Numbered from the stretch's first letter, positions 1-51,940 are shown. The stretch: 64,000 nucleotides of DNA from Larimichthys crocea (GCF_000972845.2 NC_040021.1:11994908-12058907), one strand, 5' to 3'. A program made the numbers and translations. The notes: generated by a model not told the origin, from the sequence alone.

Positions 1-1043
1 TCATGAAAGTGATGCTTGGTATGAGCTGAGTGGTGGTACAAGACACTAATGGATAAATCTGTGCTTTACTGTTGTCTAACAGGAAAAGTGGACTATTTTG
101 AATAATTGCAGCACTGTATTTATTTTTGGTTATCTGAAGTTTGATCAGCTTCAAAATTTAATTAGGGAAGACAAGATGCATAGGTCATTTGGATAGGTTT
201 TCTCCTTTATATCTACATACATAGACATTTCTGAATAAAGAAAAGACATTCAAACACATTAAGGCACAACACATCATGACGCACATCCTCAATTCCACCC
301 ACCCACCCAAAAAAATTACAAAAATCCAGAAGGGGAGGAGAAAAAAAAAACAGACCCCCAAATTTCCTTTCCTTGACAAAAACATCCACCACTGCCCTTT
401 TTAAGTTTATTGTAAATAATTTACACAAGTTTCTGCCACAGACTGCATTGTTGTGTTGTGATTATACCACCAGGAAGAAAACACTTTAAAAAAAGCAGCC
501 GTTTATCCCCGCACACATAATGCTGCCTGTACAGAGAAGCCCTCGTTGTTTGAAGATAGTTCGTCCCAGGTGACCCACAGCAGGCTTTATACTAGCCTGG
601 GTGCTCCAGAACAAACCAAACATCAAGGAGTTGCCCAAAGAAACATCCTCCCAGGCCAAGGGAGGTCATTTTTTTATTTTTTTTAGCCTTTACAGGCTTT
701 CAGTCTGCTACAGCTCTAAGGGACGGTAGACAGGGTTTTCACAGCGGTCCGTTCCTAGCATTGAGGCCTCGGTAGGGCTGAGCTGGGTAGCTGGGGGTCA
801 TCTTTTAACCCTCCACTGTTCTTTTTCTTTACCTCCTCTTTCACCTCTCCTTTTACTTAAGACCGTTCAGAGTTTGTAAATCCAGACGTTCAAAAAAAAC
901 AAGACAAAAAAATAAAATCACGAAAAACAGTTGCAGTGTATTGTTTGTTCTTAAATAGTTATACAAAAGAAGGGGGGAGGGGGGGTTCTGCCTGGCTGAC
1001 CATGTCCATGGTAACATTGCATGAGTCCATATTGCTATAATAG
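1..1043 (-). other. eya4: eya4 3' UTR
   Basis: Non-coding sequence after the eya4 stop. AATAAA hexamers on the minus strand lie at 673-678, 406-411 and 119-124. Which one is used cannot be told from the sequence, and the UTR may run past the window edge. No conserved open frame is present. Confidence 0.6.
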
Positions 1044-38625
<37,582 letters not shown>

Positions 38626-38653
38626 GGCTTCTTGGGTAGTGATCGGCCACACA

Positions 38654-41297
38654 CTTGAGCGACAAAAAGGAGAGAATAAAATGTAGGTGAATAAAACATT
38701 TCGGATTTCTTTATTACTTCGGATTATGAATCATCACCTGTACTAACACTGTTTTCCAGGGATGTTGCTTGAACACTTGCTTGGGGTCAGGGGGGGTTTG
38801 ATTGCCAAATTTAAAACGCTTACACAGGATGAAACCACCCACGATACTATATTAATCTCTTTCTTTTTTCATGTGTACGTGCATCTGTCGGTTAGACCCT
38901 CTGTCAGTGTGTTTATGTGTGAGCAACAGGAGACTGAAGGAGGGAAGCAGCAGCGTTAACTTCAGCATATCATCTTCAGCCGAGGGTGAAGTGGAGAGAT
39001 AATTGCAGAAGTAAATATCAACAATGAAAATGGAGAAGTGTAAATGATATGGCTGCTTGGCTGGCTCTGGACCACAGACACAGTGGCTGGCTAGCACACG
39101 AAGACAGTGAGTGACCCTATTAATACTAGACAGGAGACAGGTTGGCGCAGGAGTCTGGAGCGACGGAGAGGCCGAGGTGATTGTCTGCAACTTATGCGAG
39201 ATTAAATGTTGCGATCAGAAAAGAAATGAGAGAAATTACATTCTGCCTTTGTCTCTTTTTTTTTTTATAGGCCGCTGTCACGCAGAGGGTGACACTACAA
39301 CAAAAGGCCAGCTGAAAGAGAATAGGGGAAAACAATGCCAGCATCCCAAAAGAATGGCACAAAATGGCTCCTCTCTCCGTTATATTGTGCACAAAAAAGA
39401 AAAAAAAGTTTGACGGTTGAACAAAAGAGTAGGCGGCAAAAACACGCACTTGCATGCAAACACAAAAGTGGTTCCCTGTCATTAGATCCGTGGTTCCCAG
39501 CAAGTGTGGTGTGGTGTGCCATTGTAACATTTCTAGCCAATTTTCCCCATGAAAAAAATGTTTTTACTACTAAAAAAGCTCAGGTAAATTCAGATTTTAT
39601 ACACCTGAGTCAGAGTAAGCTGCAAATGTTGTCATCAAGGCCTTGTGTCATGTGTGTACCTGAACGTAGGAGGCTTCTACATGGGCTGATCAGTTATTTT
39701 AAACACCAACTCAACCTAAAATAAGTCCCGAAACATGGATGACTAACAAGAACATTAAATTTCAGCAATATAAGACTGTTTTTTTTTTTCAGTTTGTTCA
39801 GTGTGTGTGTGTGTGCACGCGCCCTCGAGCACTGTGGAGTTGTCTGGCTCGATCCTTTAAACTAACTGGCATCCTTTTAATTTTTCATAGCGTTCAGCTC
39901 CTCCTCGCCTGAAACCGAAGACAATAATGCGTCTCTCAGGTGAATTGATTTGTGCCCAAGCCTCCCTCCCTCCCTCCCTCCCTCTCTCTCTCTCTCCCTC
40001 ACCCCTTCCCTCCTTCCCTCTCCCCTCTCTCTTTCTCTCCCTCTCACCTTTGTGGAGGACAGAACCAGCCTTCCATCTGTTTGCACTGTTTCACTCAGCC
40101 CTTCATGATTTATTCTGCTTTAGCAAAGGACGTAGTGGCCATGTAAAGATTATGAGTCATTTTCGTGATTAGTGGAGGGTTTGTGTAACTTTTCGAGGCA
40201 TCGAAATGAGACATTTCTTTACATATTTCACCCTCATAGTGAGCCAAGTTTAAAAGTCCTTAAGAATATTCTAAATCATCAATTTAATGTGTTTTTTTTT
40301 ATTACTTTAACTGCTCATGCTCTGCTGCTTTACTCACCTCTTATGTGTTATATTCCACTACACATGGCTGCCTCGCACGGCCCTAAACTCACCCAGTAGT
40401 TACCTGACACTGCACAGGGAATCAATAATGCCTGCCATTTCCTTCAGCGTCCCAGAAGAGAGAATTATATTTCTCTCTATGGCTATTGACAGCGACATAA
40501 GAAACACATATGAGACGGCGGTGGATTAGAAAGTGAAGTGCGCAGCTTCACTGCGGTAATTTCACGCTATAAAAGCCGAAGAGAGGAGAATGTAGAACAA
40601 ACCGCAGGCTGCTGCTGGATGCAGGAAGCTGGAGTTTAAAAAAAAAAAAAAAAAAAGTGTTCATGCTCAATTGGACTCAAGCTTTATTGACGTAGCAGTT
40701 TTTACGCGCAGATCGATTTTTTTTATGACGATTTTTCTAATAAAGCTTCTTCACACGAAAAGTTGCCTCTCCCTCAGTTTGAAATGAGCCACTACTACTT
40801 TTTTTATTTTTTAATACTATTTTCAGTAGCTGTATTGAGGACATACATAAGATTTATTCATAGGATTCAATTTTAAAAAAAGAAAAAAAAAAAAGAAATA
40901 TGTCTATAGCCGAATTTTGTCTTAATTAGGTTGCGTATAATCTCATTTATATAAAGATAAATTAAGAAGAATTACAACGTGAAGTTGTTTGTTTAATTAT
41001 TGGCACAGGATGATTAATTCAATTTTAAATATTACCAAAATTCTGCATTGCTTTTTTTTAAATTGCATCCTTAAACTTATTCAAATATGTATTTTATAGT
41101 GAGAAATTAAGAAAATGGACCTAAACATTTAGAAAATATGAAATAAATACGAAATTCAAAAAAGACCATATATACCATATAAAAATCTTTAAAATATATT
41201 CTATAAGAACAGTATTAAATCGACTATTTTAAATTATCTGCATGAAACGGGCTTTAATTAATTCAAAAAGGCCAAGCTGCTATTTAATTCACACATT

Positions 41298-41332
<35 letters not shown>

Positions 41333-42385
41333 TTTTTTAAAGGCCAGAACAATGATTTATTTTCACCCTCTGTGTGTACAGCACTTTATCACTTCCCCAA
41401 ATCTCCACAAACCAAATCCTGCCCATCCATCTTCTGCGCATTAATGCGCGTTGGTTAAGTATGAGTCCTTAATGTGAAATCTAATCTGTATGGATTACGG
41501 CGCAGTATGGCCTATCAGATTTTGAGTCGGCGCGTAACCTGTCATGTTGTTAGGGGCAGGCCAATAGCCAGGGGCCATTCAAGCCCTGAGAGCTCGGGCC
41601 GTGGTATAAGATTCCCATTTCCTACATATCAAATATAAACACAAACTCCACGTGGGATGAGGAGAAAAGTCGTGGACGCACGGAGGGGTGGAGGGGTGTG
41701 ATGGAATCCGGAGGAGAAACAAAAAAAAAGATGAAGAAACCCACACTTGACCTGCAGTCAAAGATCTCCACATGGCAAATAAACTCATTTTATTTGATTA
41801 GACATTTTGTTCATGCGAAAATCCTCATGTAAAATATATATTAACCAATAGAAATGGAGCTGATTAAATGCATGTTAAATTCTGCAAAAGTCAAAAAGTG
41901 AATAAAATCATTTCAAGCGTGTTTAAGGTCCCCGGGGATGGGATGAAGTTTGGACTCCATCCCAAAGTGACTCTTGTGAAAAACGGACACCAACTTAAAC
42001 ATTAAGATGATTAAATGTGATTAAAATTGAAGTGACTACCAATTTACGCAAAAAAAAGAAAAGAAATAAAAAATAAAGAAAATCATGATTGTCATTATTG
42101 TCCACTGTGAAAATCAAACAGTTAAATTAGTTGTTCCAGGATAAAATAAGGTGTAATTTAAGTAGGATATTCATCGTTTATTATCAAGAATTGATCAAAT
42201 ATATCAGACTGAATCAAAGTCAATAATTTATCATGACAGTTATCGAGACATCTGTGATCGAGGCAGCCACCTAAACTGACACTCACCTGATATCAGACAG
42301 AGTAAAACACGCTCACACACACACACACACACACACACTCACAGATCTGTAAGTGCCTGTAAATAAACAAATTAAGTCAACATAC
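38654..42385 (-). other. eya4: eya4 intron 1, between the non-coding first exon and coding exon 1
   Basis: A 3.7 kb intron in the model. It contains a C/T-rich tract (39962-40045), an A18 run near 40639, a long AT-rich part (40640-42250) and a (TTTA)n array at 41296-41335. No gene or known transposon is recognised. If transcription started elsewhere this would be upstream sequence. Confidence 0.5.
41296..41335. repeat. (TTTA)n tetranucleotide repeat
   Basis: About ten TTTA units in AT-rich sequence. Confidence 0.95.
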
Positions 42386-42650
42386 CTGTGTCCAAATTAT
42401 TTTCGTCCCCGCAAGAAAATCAGCTCCCAGATTTCCTTCACTTCTTGGAGACGCTCATAATCAAATGCAGTGTGGTCGCCGCACAGCTCTCCCTGCTGTT
42501 TGCAGGCTGTCACTGACTGGATCAAAACACTTCAGCCACTGCTGGCCATTAGCGGCAAAAGTCTCCCCCACACACACACTCACTCACAAAAAAAAAAAAG
42601 AAAGAAAAAAAAAGAAACAAGCTCCGGTGAGTTCTTCAAACTCGATTAAA
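42386..42650 (-). other. eya4: Putative non-coding first exon of eya4
   Basis: On the minus strand a strong donor, ACACAG|gtatgtt, lies at 42386/42385, downstream of a CpG-containing, unique region. Vertebrate EYA4 has a 5' non-coding exon, and this is the best placed candidate upstream of coding exon 1. The 5' end is not determined. Confidence 0.4.
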
Positions 42651-42789
42651 TTTAATTGACAAACTCAAAAGACAAATCCCGTCTCTCAGTTCGGGTGACC
42701 GGATCGCTCACTTCTGCGGGAAACACCATTATTTTTCAGTCCGCGTCCAAGTTTGAGCACCAGGCTGTTCACAGGCATTACACTCAACT

Positions 42790-42825
42790 TCATTATTGGA
42801 AAACCGTGCCGCTGCGCATGCGTCC
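42790..42825 (-). promoter_or_regulatory. Candidate eya4 promoter motifs: NRF1 site and CCAAT box
   Basis: TGCGCATGCG at 42813-42822 matches the palindromic NRF1 consensus core. CCAAT on the minus strand lies at 42795-42799. They sit about 400 bp upstream of the putative first-exon donor in the most CpG-rich stretch nearby. No TATA box is evident at a fixed distance. Confidence 0.35.
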
Positions 42826-42899
42826 AGCTGCCATGCGGACACTAATGGGCAAGTGTCCAAAGGACTAATGGGGTTCAGGAAGGAGGGAGGGGGGGAGGT

Positions 42900-43234
42900 G
42901 GGGATGCCAAAATGACATTCTTATTAATAGTTTGGCCCAAACGACGAGCTCACAGTTTTATTTATATTTATCCCATCAGAGCAAAAACAACGTGCACCCA
43001 CTGACCAGCCTCTATCTATCTATCTATCTATCTGTCTGAATGATGATCATTAAATGAAAGTAATAGTTGCCCCCCCCCAAAAAAACTGTCAGTCTTTTCA
43101 TATCCTGTAAGGTGTGTTTTCTTGATAGTGTGCCAATAAAAACTGATCACCTGACAGGGCCACTGTTTCTTTAAGGATATGACATTGCAGTCAGGGCTGT
43201 AGCCAGGATTTTTAGGAATAATGTGGTCAAGTGT

Positions 43235-43270
<36 letters not shown>

Positions 43271-43552
43271 TCCCCCTTAAAGTCAAATTATCTATTTTAT
43301 TAAACTCTTACTTAACTCGTACTTAAAATGTTTGTCCGCTTTATTTGTGTAGCCTTCTTCAAAATAACACAGCACAGCCAATAATTCCAGTGGAAAACCA
43401 CATTTATTTTATTTTAATATTTAATTTTTGTTTGGCCTAAAACTGTCAAATGGTTTATAGGCTCTCCGTCAGCTTCTGTTGACGCAGTTTCCAGTCTTTC
43501 TGGGGACTGTCAATAGACACAAATAAACATACATTAACAGATATTGAAAAGA

Positions 43553-43599
<47 letters not shown>

Positions 43600-46500
43600 A
43601 TAAAAGAAAAAAGTAATTTATTTCATGTTCTGTGTGCTCAAGACTGAACCACAAGAGACGTGAATAGTACATAACCCAAAAAGAAATAGAGGAAAAGTAA
43701 TGTTTACATTACAACAATAACTAGAATATATCTGACTTGGCCCCAAGCTCTGCATAGAACATATTAATTATATAAAGAAAACACAATATTCAGATCAAGT
43801 CCTTCATCAGTCTTTGTAACTTTGGTGAATTAAGCCTTCAACACACAGGACACACACATTTTCTATAGAAATAAGGGAGTTATTCCATTTAAAACATGCC
43901 CCTAACAGAAAGCCACTTGAAAATAGTTCTCATACTTAAACATGCAATAATACACATATCATGGCACCAACAGCCAGAGGGAAAACATGGTGCTGGTTTA
44001 ATCTGTATACACTTATAAACAGAGAGATGGAGAACAATTGTGCCAATAAAAAACAGAAAACATGGTGGGTGTACAAAACAAAATAACAAACATAAATCAG
44101 CATGGCTCAAATAAATTGTGTGAGAGTAAAGTCAGACAGCACTGTTCCACAGTGGCCACAAAAAGATGACAGATTTGGCCTCGGAGTGAAGTTTATTTGA
44201 AAAATTGAATGTTTGTTATGGCTTATGGATTCTGAGACTGTTGGATCCCGCTGGCCTCGGACCAGCGCTCTTTTTACCATGCTGTCATTTATTTGGGATG
44301 ATGATGTCAGCAGGCTCTCTGACTGATCCCTGATTGTTGGTTTGGGGATCCTGCTGACACACACACACACACACATACACATCTTAACATCCTTTCCCCT
44401 GCTTCTCTGTCCCCTCTCATGCACACAAATGCAATTTGTTTATATGATTCAAAAAGCTTCTCGGTAATATTATGTAGAATGAAAGAAGCCAAAGTTTCCC
44501 TGGCATCACACACACAAACACTGCAAAAAAGAAAAAGAAAAAAAAAAGGTTTGTTCTTTGTGGCGTTGGCTAGCACATCAGCTGGCAGACCTAAAGAGAA
44601 AGAGAAAGCCGCTGACATTCTCGCAAAGCAGAAATGAAAAAGTGGGAGCAGAGTGAAGAAGACGTTGTCATTTTCTTACCTCTTTGCAGAGTTTACCCTC
44701 AGTCCTTTCATTTTCTTTTTCCATGTATCCCAGCTGCAGACTGCAGGGAAACATGGACACGGTATTAGTGACGTCACCCACACATTAGTGGCTGGAAGAC
44801 TCAGTTTTGGGTTTATCAGCAACTATTTTGTCAGTTATTTGGAGCAGGAAAATCCAAGTGTGGGTGGAACCCAGGCTGGTTGAGGATCAGGCGTCATGTT
44901 AGGAGACAAGTCCTTTATATTAAATGACAAAACGCATTGTTTGTTTAGAAGAGTTTTCTGATCTGACGCCCTTAATGACAGGCTATTATTTTCTCGAAAT
45001 GAAAAATAAATCAGTTTTATGATGTGACAATGCTGTGGTTATGGTTTGGATAGGTTAGATTTAAAAGGAAGATCGTGGTTTGGGTTAAAATGACTACTCT
45101 GTTAAAGTTAGTGGAGTTGCGTTGCCATGGTTACAATAATATATACATGTCTAAGGTTTGAGAACCACGATGTTGACTGTCAGGTGGCAACAGGAAACAA
45201 ACAGTGGCCTCCAGTGTTAAAGACGTTAGAGTGCAGCAATAAGGCCATGATCCCCAACTGGCTTCCCACCACACTGTTTTTTTTCTGGTTTTGGGTGTGA
45301 TGGGACGTAAAATCAAAGTGTTGATCAACTGCAATATAATAATGATGATAAATTCTCTCATGTCTGATGAGAACGTGAATTATTGCATCAGTTCCAAACA
45401 TCTGTTAAAGTCAGTGTGTAGCAGCCATTGCAGAAACTATGTCAGAAGAGTCTTCTGTTTCAGCTTTCATGACATACATTACACAGTGGTTTCCTGTTAC
45501 CGCACTGGGTAGAAGGTGACAAAAGATAGACAGGTTATCAGTTCATCAGCAAATAACAGAATCTCTTCGCATTGCACATCTGCCTTTGGACCCTGAGAGG
45601 AGACCCAAGTGAAATTAGGGTGGGATGCAAATTCCACACAGACTCAGCAGAGGACAGAGCTTTGGTTTGTCATCCTGCGAGGCAACGGTGGTTTGCAACT
45701 GAGCTTTAAAGTCATTTATTACATGGAGCCGCACAGGATACGCACTGCGAAGTCATATGATGCCATGCGTAGTAGGCATGACATCCCATGATGACTGATG
45801 CGTGTGTGTTGGCACGACTTTGGGAGGGTCAAATTCAAACCCTTGGCATGGCATGTGGACAGGCACTGGCATGGCAAACAGTGGCCTGACACCAAGAGCG
45901 GGAGAGAGAGGGAATAATAATCAGTGTATTCACTAACCACAGCAGTCTGTAGGGCCTTAACCCTCAGTTGGTTGGTTGGTAGGGCTGCACATATTGGCCA
46001 TCTTCATGATTCATTGGGCCTCATGCAAGAACATTTTTGGATTCTTATCCTAAATCTCTCATAGTTTTTACTGTGAGTCTTCTTTATGCAAGTGTTCCAT
46101 GTCATATTTACACGTTACCATGAGAAAGTTCCTTGAAAACAGATAAATGCGACAAGTTCTTACAACTGGTTATTGCAGTCTAGGGTCAGCCATGTTTTTC
46201 ATGTCATCCGTTCTTGCTTTTCAGTTCAGATGCCAAACTTTTCTCGAAAGATCTATGTTAATGTGCACAGAAAACATTTGAAATACATATTTCGTGGGTA
46301 TTGTCAGAAAAGTTGGGAACATTTCGATGAGTGTATTAGTAGAGTTTACCTTCAGTCATACGACTGTGTTTTCAGTCTTGTTTGACTCTTTCAATAACAA
46401 CAAGGTCCTCCCTCCTCTCCCTCCAGCAGCAGACTAAGGCCTGAACCCTGCTGCTCAGTGATTGACACATTCTGGCAGAATAAATTAAAACCTCAAGCTG

Positions 46501-47600
46501 TGACAGAGCCCGAAATAGCAGGAAGCTGTCGCTGACCTGCAGTCTCTAGTGCCACATGTCAGCAAGCTTAAAAAACTTGGCAGGACATTCTGCACAAAGG
46601 AAGCATGTACAGGTGTTTGTGCGTTTCTGGTGTGCATCTGTGAGAGAGAAAGTGTGTGTGTGAGTATTTACATAAGTCAACAAGGGCTACTCTATGTTGA
46701 ATTTTTAACTAGACTACGCAACGTCGCCCTACAGGTGGTCCTAAACTGAACTAATGTTAGGTACTTTTTACTAAATCTTTTAAAAACCAATTTCAGCTTG
46801 TTTAATTAAACTGAACCCGCTTTGGAATTTGAAGGCAGTAGCAGATGGATCTATTTTTTTAGCCAGCTGTTCTCCGGAGGGTGACGCTTGGGTGGGGGGC
46901 TAAGCCCCAAGATGTTTAGTGGCGTAGGACTGCAGGTCCCTTTGCCAAGTCACTGAGCTTCTGGTTCTTGCCAAGCAGGGGGGTGGGTGAGAGAAAATGC
47001 CATTTAGCTGACTGGTATTTATAGATATGTAAGGAACTTGTGCTCAGCCCGGGCCGAGGTGCTGACGACGTAAAACGAGAGGACGCTTCCAGAAGTCGAG
47101 TGTCAGGGCACACAGATAAAAATACCCGGTGAAAGATGGGGCTGGTCATTAGTGGCACAGTCTGGCATGTGACATGGCAGCATTTCAGAGGTGATTTATG
47201 ATTATTACTACAGCTAACCTATACCTCTCCCTTTCCTGCCCCCACCCTCCATCCTAAATTGGTTTGCCAAGTGGAATGGCGCATGGAGTTTATTTCAGGG
47301 ACGGAGTGCTCAGGAAAAAAAAAGTCTGGCATTTTAGACTTTGGCAAAATGCCACCATTAGGCTTCAGATTTTACCACAATATCGAAAGAAAAACAAAAG
47401 TGATATTAAATGGACATCTTGTGGTAATTAAGATGGTAGTGCACGAGCCAAATGCATACTGCTTTAATGTTTTCGGTGTTCAGTGTTATATTTTATGAAG
47501 ACATTAAAATGGTGCAGAATCACAACGGCATATGATCTGACTTACTGCTGGAAGTACCAATCAATCAAATAATGCTACACAATGGTGGTGTTGGATGAAG
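42900..47600. other. Intergenic region, part 1
   Basis: Holds (TATC)n at 43012-43033, (CA)n at 43244-43270, (TA)n at 43560-43590, a CA tract at 44357-44374, and a degenerate fish interspersed repeat near 45580-45700 (GGGATGCAAATTCCACACAG and CCTGCGAGGCAACGGTGG resemble its inverse consensus). No gene seen. Confidence 0.65.
43560..43590. repeat. (TA)n microsatellite
   Basis: A 31-bp alternating AT run after an A9 stretch. Confidence 0.95.
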
Positions 47601-48556
47601 CCAATGTGATAGAGAGAAAAGAGCTGGGGAGCGGGGGGGTAATGAGCTCATTGCAGGCCGCTGCCTTCCCTAATTGGCGGAGCGAGCTGCCACAGGGAGG
47701 AACAAAGGAAACATTTAACACATCGTAAATTCCTGTAATGTCCTGCCGAGGAGCTGCTGCTCCGGTTACACTTACCGCTGACTCTTTATTAGTGTCGGGT
47801 GACAGAAAGAGACAAACATAATACAGTAAAAGACAGTTATAGCAAAAATATTAATTACACTTTTTCTGCATGTTTAAACTTTCTTTGCGGGCACCATTAA
47901 TTCTTCAGAGGGTGAACAGACTTATAAAATAGCTCCGTGGCATCAGATGGACAGACAGTGGTTTTAGTCTCAGGTGCTTCTAACCCTCATGTGGCAGGAA
48001 AAAGCTGTTTCAATTTCAAATAAAGACGTTTCACTTTTGAAAGCTTGGCGTATTGCAAAACGATTCCTGGCATTAACATGCAACCCCTTCTCAGACATAA
48101 AATTTATCATTTAAAGAACATGACTGATGTTTTCTTCTCTTCATTTGAAATAGTGTACATTGAATATCAAGTCCAGATTTAGACTTGTATAGTGTTTCTT
48201 CTGTTTCAAAGACAGGAAAGCTGTGCAGCTGAACACTGTTAATATGCAAAAATACAGCGCTCCTTTCCAAGAGTCTGCAGAGAAGTGTCTCGCTGAATTC
48301 CTTCCCAGTCTTTTGTCCCGCAAGGCAAATGATGGAGCATATGCCTTACTCGGTGAGATGGTGATCAAGTGTGTGTGAGAGAAGTTGAGGGAAGAGGCGG
48401 AAAGAGGGCGAGAGAGAGAGAGAGTGATTTTGTCCCACACTGAGCGTCCTGAGAGACTCCTCACTTGTGTAGAAGCATGATGCAGTACAGTCTGCGTGTC
48501 CCACATAGACGTGTACACACAACACATATTGCATGTGTGTGTTTTTTTGGGGGGGG

Positions 48557-48584
48557 TGAGGAGGAGGAGGAGGAGGAGGAGGAG
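48557..48584. repeat. (GGA)n trinucleotide repeat
   Basis: About nine GAG/GGA units after a G-run, which explains the Glu-rich open frame there. Confidence 0.93.
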
Positions 48585-48984
48585 GGGGTGGACGAGAGGG
48601 GGGGTATCAGGCCAAGAAAATTAGTTTACCATCAGCTGTGCTCTGGCTCTCATTCGGTCCCAGCCTCTGTCCAGTATTTCTTCCAGCTCCCTCCACCTAA
48701 TGGCGGCTCAGGGCGGTTTTACTGCGCCACCCTGGGGAGGCTACTGTGGCCAGATCCAGAACACTTGGCTTTATGTGGATTGAATGTTTTATGGTTATGG
48801 ACATAATATTTAAGTATAGGAACAGTCTCACAAGAATCCACCCCCGCACCACTATCCCCAGCCCTAATAATTACACCAGCATAGGAAAGGGGCCTGCTGT
48901 ATACTGTAGTAGACATTATCATGGAGTTATGTAACTAAGCTGACTGTCACTTTGATACATATACCCCTATACTGATGGTGGAGA

Positions 48985-49010
<26 letters not shown>
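48985..49010. repeat. Poly-T tract
   Basis: 26 consecutive T. No retroposed gene adjoins it on either side, so it is probably a plain homopolymer. Confidence 0.9.
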
Positions 49011-49016
<6 letters not shown>

Positions 49017-51391
49017 CATATCAAATCAAACTGAACTAAAAGTGACTGAGTTGTAATTTTGGCAACATACAGTAAAAACGTCTTTCTATCCTTGCCAAAA
49101 ACTACTTTAATATCAGTTTTCATCTCTATTCTTTTTTTTTATTATTACAAATATGCAAAACTACTAAAGAGCTGTTCCTTCTCTTGAGGCAAAAGTCAAG
49201 ACACCATTTTGGTGCAGAAAGACTAAAAATAATATTCTATTATTAAACTTTCATCACAGAGATGTCACTTAATTGGAACAACTTGAAGAGAGAAAGAGAG
49301 AGACAGACAGAGAGACAGAGATAGAGAGTTGAGTGGCCACATTAGCTGGCCACATGGTGGTGTGCGCTGTCATGTTAAAACAGTTAGCCTTTGATAGCTA
49401 TTGCTGCAGCGGTCAAGGGGCAAATCACTCGTGATTTTCACTGCTGTGAATTTGATGTATGTAGCTTATGTGTGTGCTCTAATGTGAATGTGTGTGCATG
49501 AGAGGGAGAGGAGCCGGAGAGATGTGAGAGAGAGTGCTGCAAAGATACTGAAGTAACATTGGAGAAATTAAGCGTATGACCAAAGTCCTGCTGTGAAGAA
49601 TATCCCCACAGCCAATGCTGTGAATGGCTGTAAAATTAACTTGGGACTGTTTTGTCATTCTGTACCCATCTGCTCCTGCAGGATATTTGACTTTAGGCAA
49701 ATGTGCCACCTTACAGTTTATGGGAATTCTTTCCCAACTGTGATCCTGTTTTACCTGCTGGATCCAGTTTTTTTTTTATTTTTTTAGCATGTACGTGCAC
49801 GTGTGTGCATCGTCCTTGGTATCAGCCAAAAGTGACATGCACAAAAATGCCAGAAACTAAATTATAATCATATTTAGAATAACATTGCTATCTGTAATAT
49901 TTTGGACCATTGGCTAAATGACACTAACCAGCTTGCCTTTTGCAAATAAAAATAAACCACAAAGCAACCAATCCCAGACCCACACCTTGCAGACAGCAAA
50001 CAAACAGAAGCTTATCTGCATTTGGCTATGATTAGCTATGGACCCTGCTCTACATCGTCAATAATTATTGGACTGTGTTTTTGTGGGTGCCGGTCATTTT
50101 TGTTCACATTAGCAGACTCCATTAGTAAGCTGATGTTAGACACTGTAGGGTAGCTAAGAGAGAAATCACACGGGAGTGTGAAATATAGATGAAATAAACA
50201 GGATTACTTACTCATTCTTTCTCAGATGAGGGTGTCATTGTACAGGGAAGGACAGATAAAAAGCAAAAACTCCTCTCTTCTTACACAGAGAACAGGAACT
50301 AAATTATGTTCCTGGAAATTTACTAATGTCCATTGAAACCACATTGAACTATTGAACCCGAGCACTTACTACAAATTTGATTGCATCTCTAAAAGTTAAA
50401 GTTGGATGTCTGAGACGGGCAGCAACTAACAAGCCAGACAAACACTCTTAACCAACAATAAATGAAGAGTTACACCACAGCAGGGACAACAAACAATATT
50501 AGGCTACAGAAACTGCTATTTCTTTGCCACAAGCAAATTGAGCTGCACAGTATTTACACAAGTGCACATGTCCCTCTCTGTATTTGGTGTACTCACCTGT
50601 CTGAACATTATTCTGTGACACTGCTTTAACTTTCAGTCCACTAAGCCTCTGTCCTAGTATGTCCAGTCTTCTCATCTTCTCAGCCTTTCCTCAAAGATTG
50701 CAGACATCTTGGAGTGTGACAACAGAAATGGTCATAAACAGCAGCGATTCCTCACACGCCTCACAGAAGAAACATGAGTTGCAAACATCATCTGCAGGAT
50801 CCACCCTGAGCATCTTTTTTTTTCAGGATTTAGTCAAACTCAGCAGATGTTGAACACAGCATCCTGTTGGGCACGCATCTGGGGTGCATTTGATTTGCTC
50901 ACCAGGTAGTGATTTAGATCACAGATTTAAATTTTTTTGCAGTTATGCCAAGGTAATCATGGAGCTGACTTTTCTTTCTGAATAATAACTTCAGATGAAG
51001 AGAGGAGCAGCTGTTTAAGATGGTCATTTAAAAACTTCATTGTAAATTCATTAATGGTGGGCGCTCGTTGATGATCAGTGTTACGGTATAACGAGCGACC
51101 CTGCTAACTGTGGGTCGCTCAATAAACCGAAACACCTGTGTCACGTTCATGTACCCCTGGATATTAGAAATCTGCATCCGTTAGTTTAAAAAAATACCCT
51201 CAATATCAAGTCTTAAGTTCCCGCACTGTTATCACTTTAATCCATAACACCACCTTACAACATTAAATAGAAAACGGACTTGATAATGAAGCGAATTTAG
51301 GACACCTGTGAAGCGGAGTGATACACGTAGTGAAAAGTCCCGGTGATGTTGCGCTCTAGGTGAACACTCAAATCACCTGGCAGGTACTAAC

Positions 51392-51940
51392 TAGTGATGG
51401 GAAGTTCGGTCCTTTTTAGTGATTCAGATCATTTGACTCAGCTCACCAAGAAGAGCCGGCTCTTCGTTTTACCACTTATACCTTTTATAATACAGACAAA
51501 TTTTGATTTATGATTTGTATGTGTACGCATATATCATTTAAATTATTATACATCCGTTATATAAAAGTAAAAAATAAAATAAATAAAAAATAATTTTCTA
51601 ATATCAATAAATTGCTTCAGCCAATTGTTTTCATTGCATTTACAGACCGTTGTAAACTCTCTGAAACCGCCCAATGAATGAGCTGACTTAATTGTAGAAC
51701 CGCTCTGCTACACAAAGCAGATAGAAAAACCTATAAATACTTAAGCATAAAAAGCAAAAAAAAAAAAGGACAGACTGTTGGATGCACACCGTGCGCGTTA
51801 CATCCAGTCACTGCATGCATGCTGTATTGCTTTACAAAACAAAACAAACAATAAAATAAAATGCAAAATAAACTTTCCCATCGTTCTACTTAAAAGATCC
51901 GGCTCTTTGAACCGGCTCGTTCGCGACTGGCACATCAGTA
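51392..51940. mobile_element. Non-autonomous hAT-type element with 8-bp target duplication
   Basis: The left end TAGTGATGGGAAGTTCGG and the inverse of the right end (TACTGATGTGCCAGTCGCG) form terminal inverted repeats. Subterminal AGAGCCGGCTCTTC and CCGGCTCTTTGAACCGGCTC are typical of a widespread hAT family. Flanks are GTACTAAC (51384-51391) and GTACTAAA (51941-51948), a 7 of 8 match, as expected for hAT insertion. Length 549 bp, AT-rich interior, no transposase. It lies about 0.4 kb upstream of the TRIM start codon. Confidence 0.85.
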
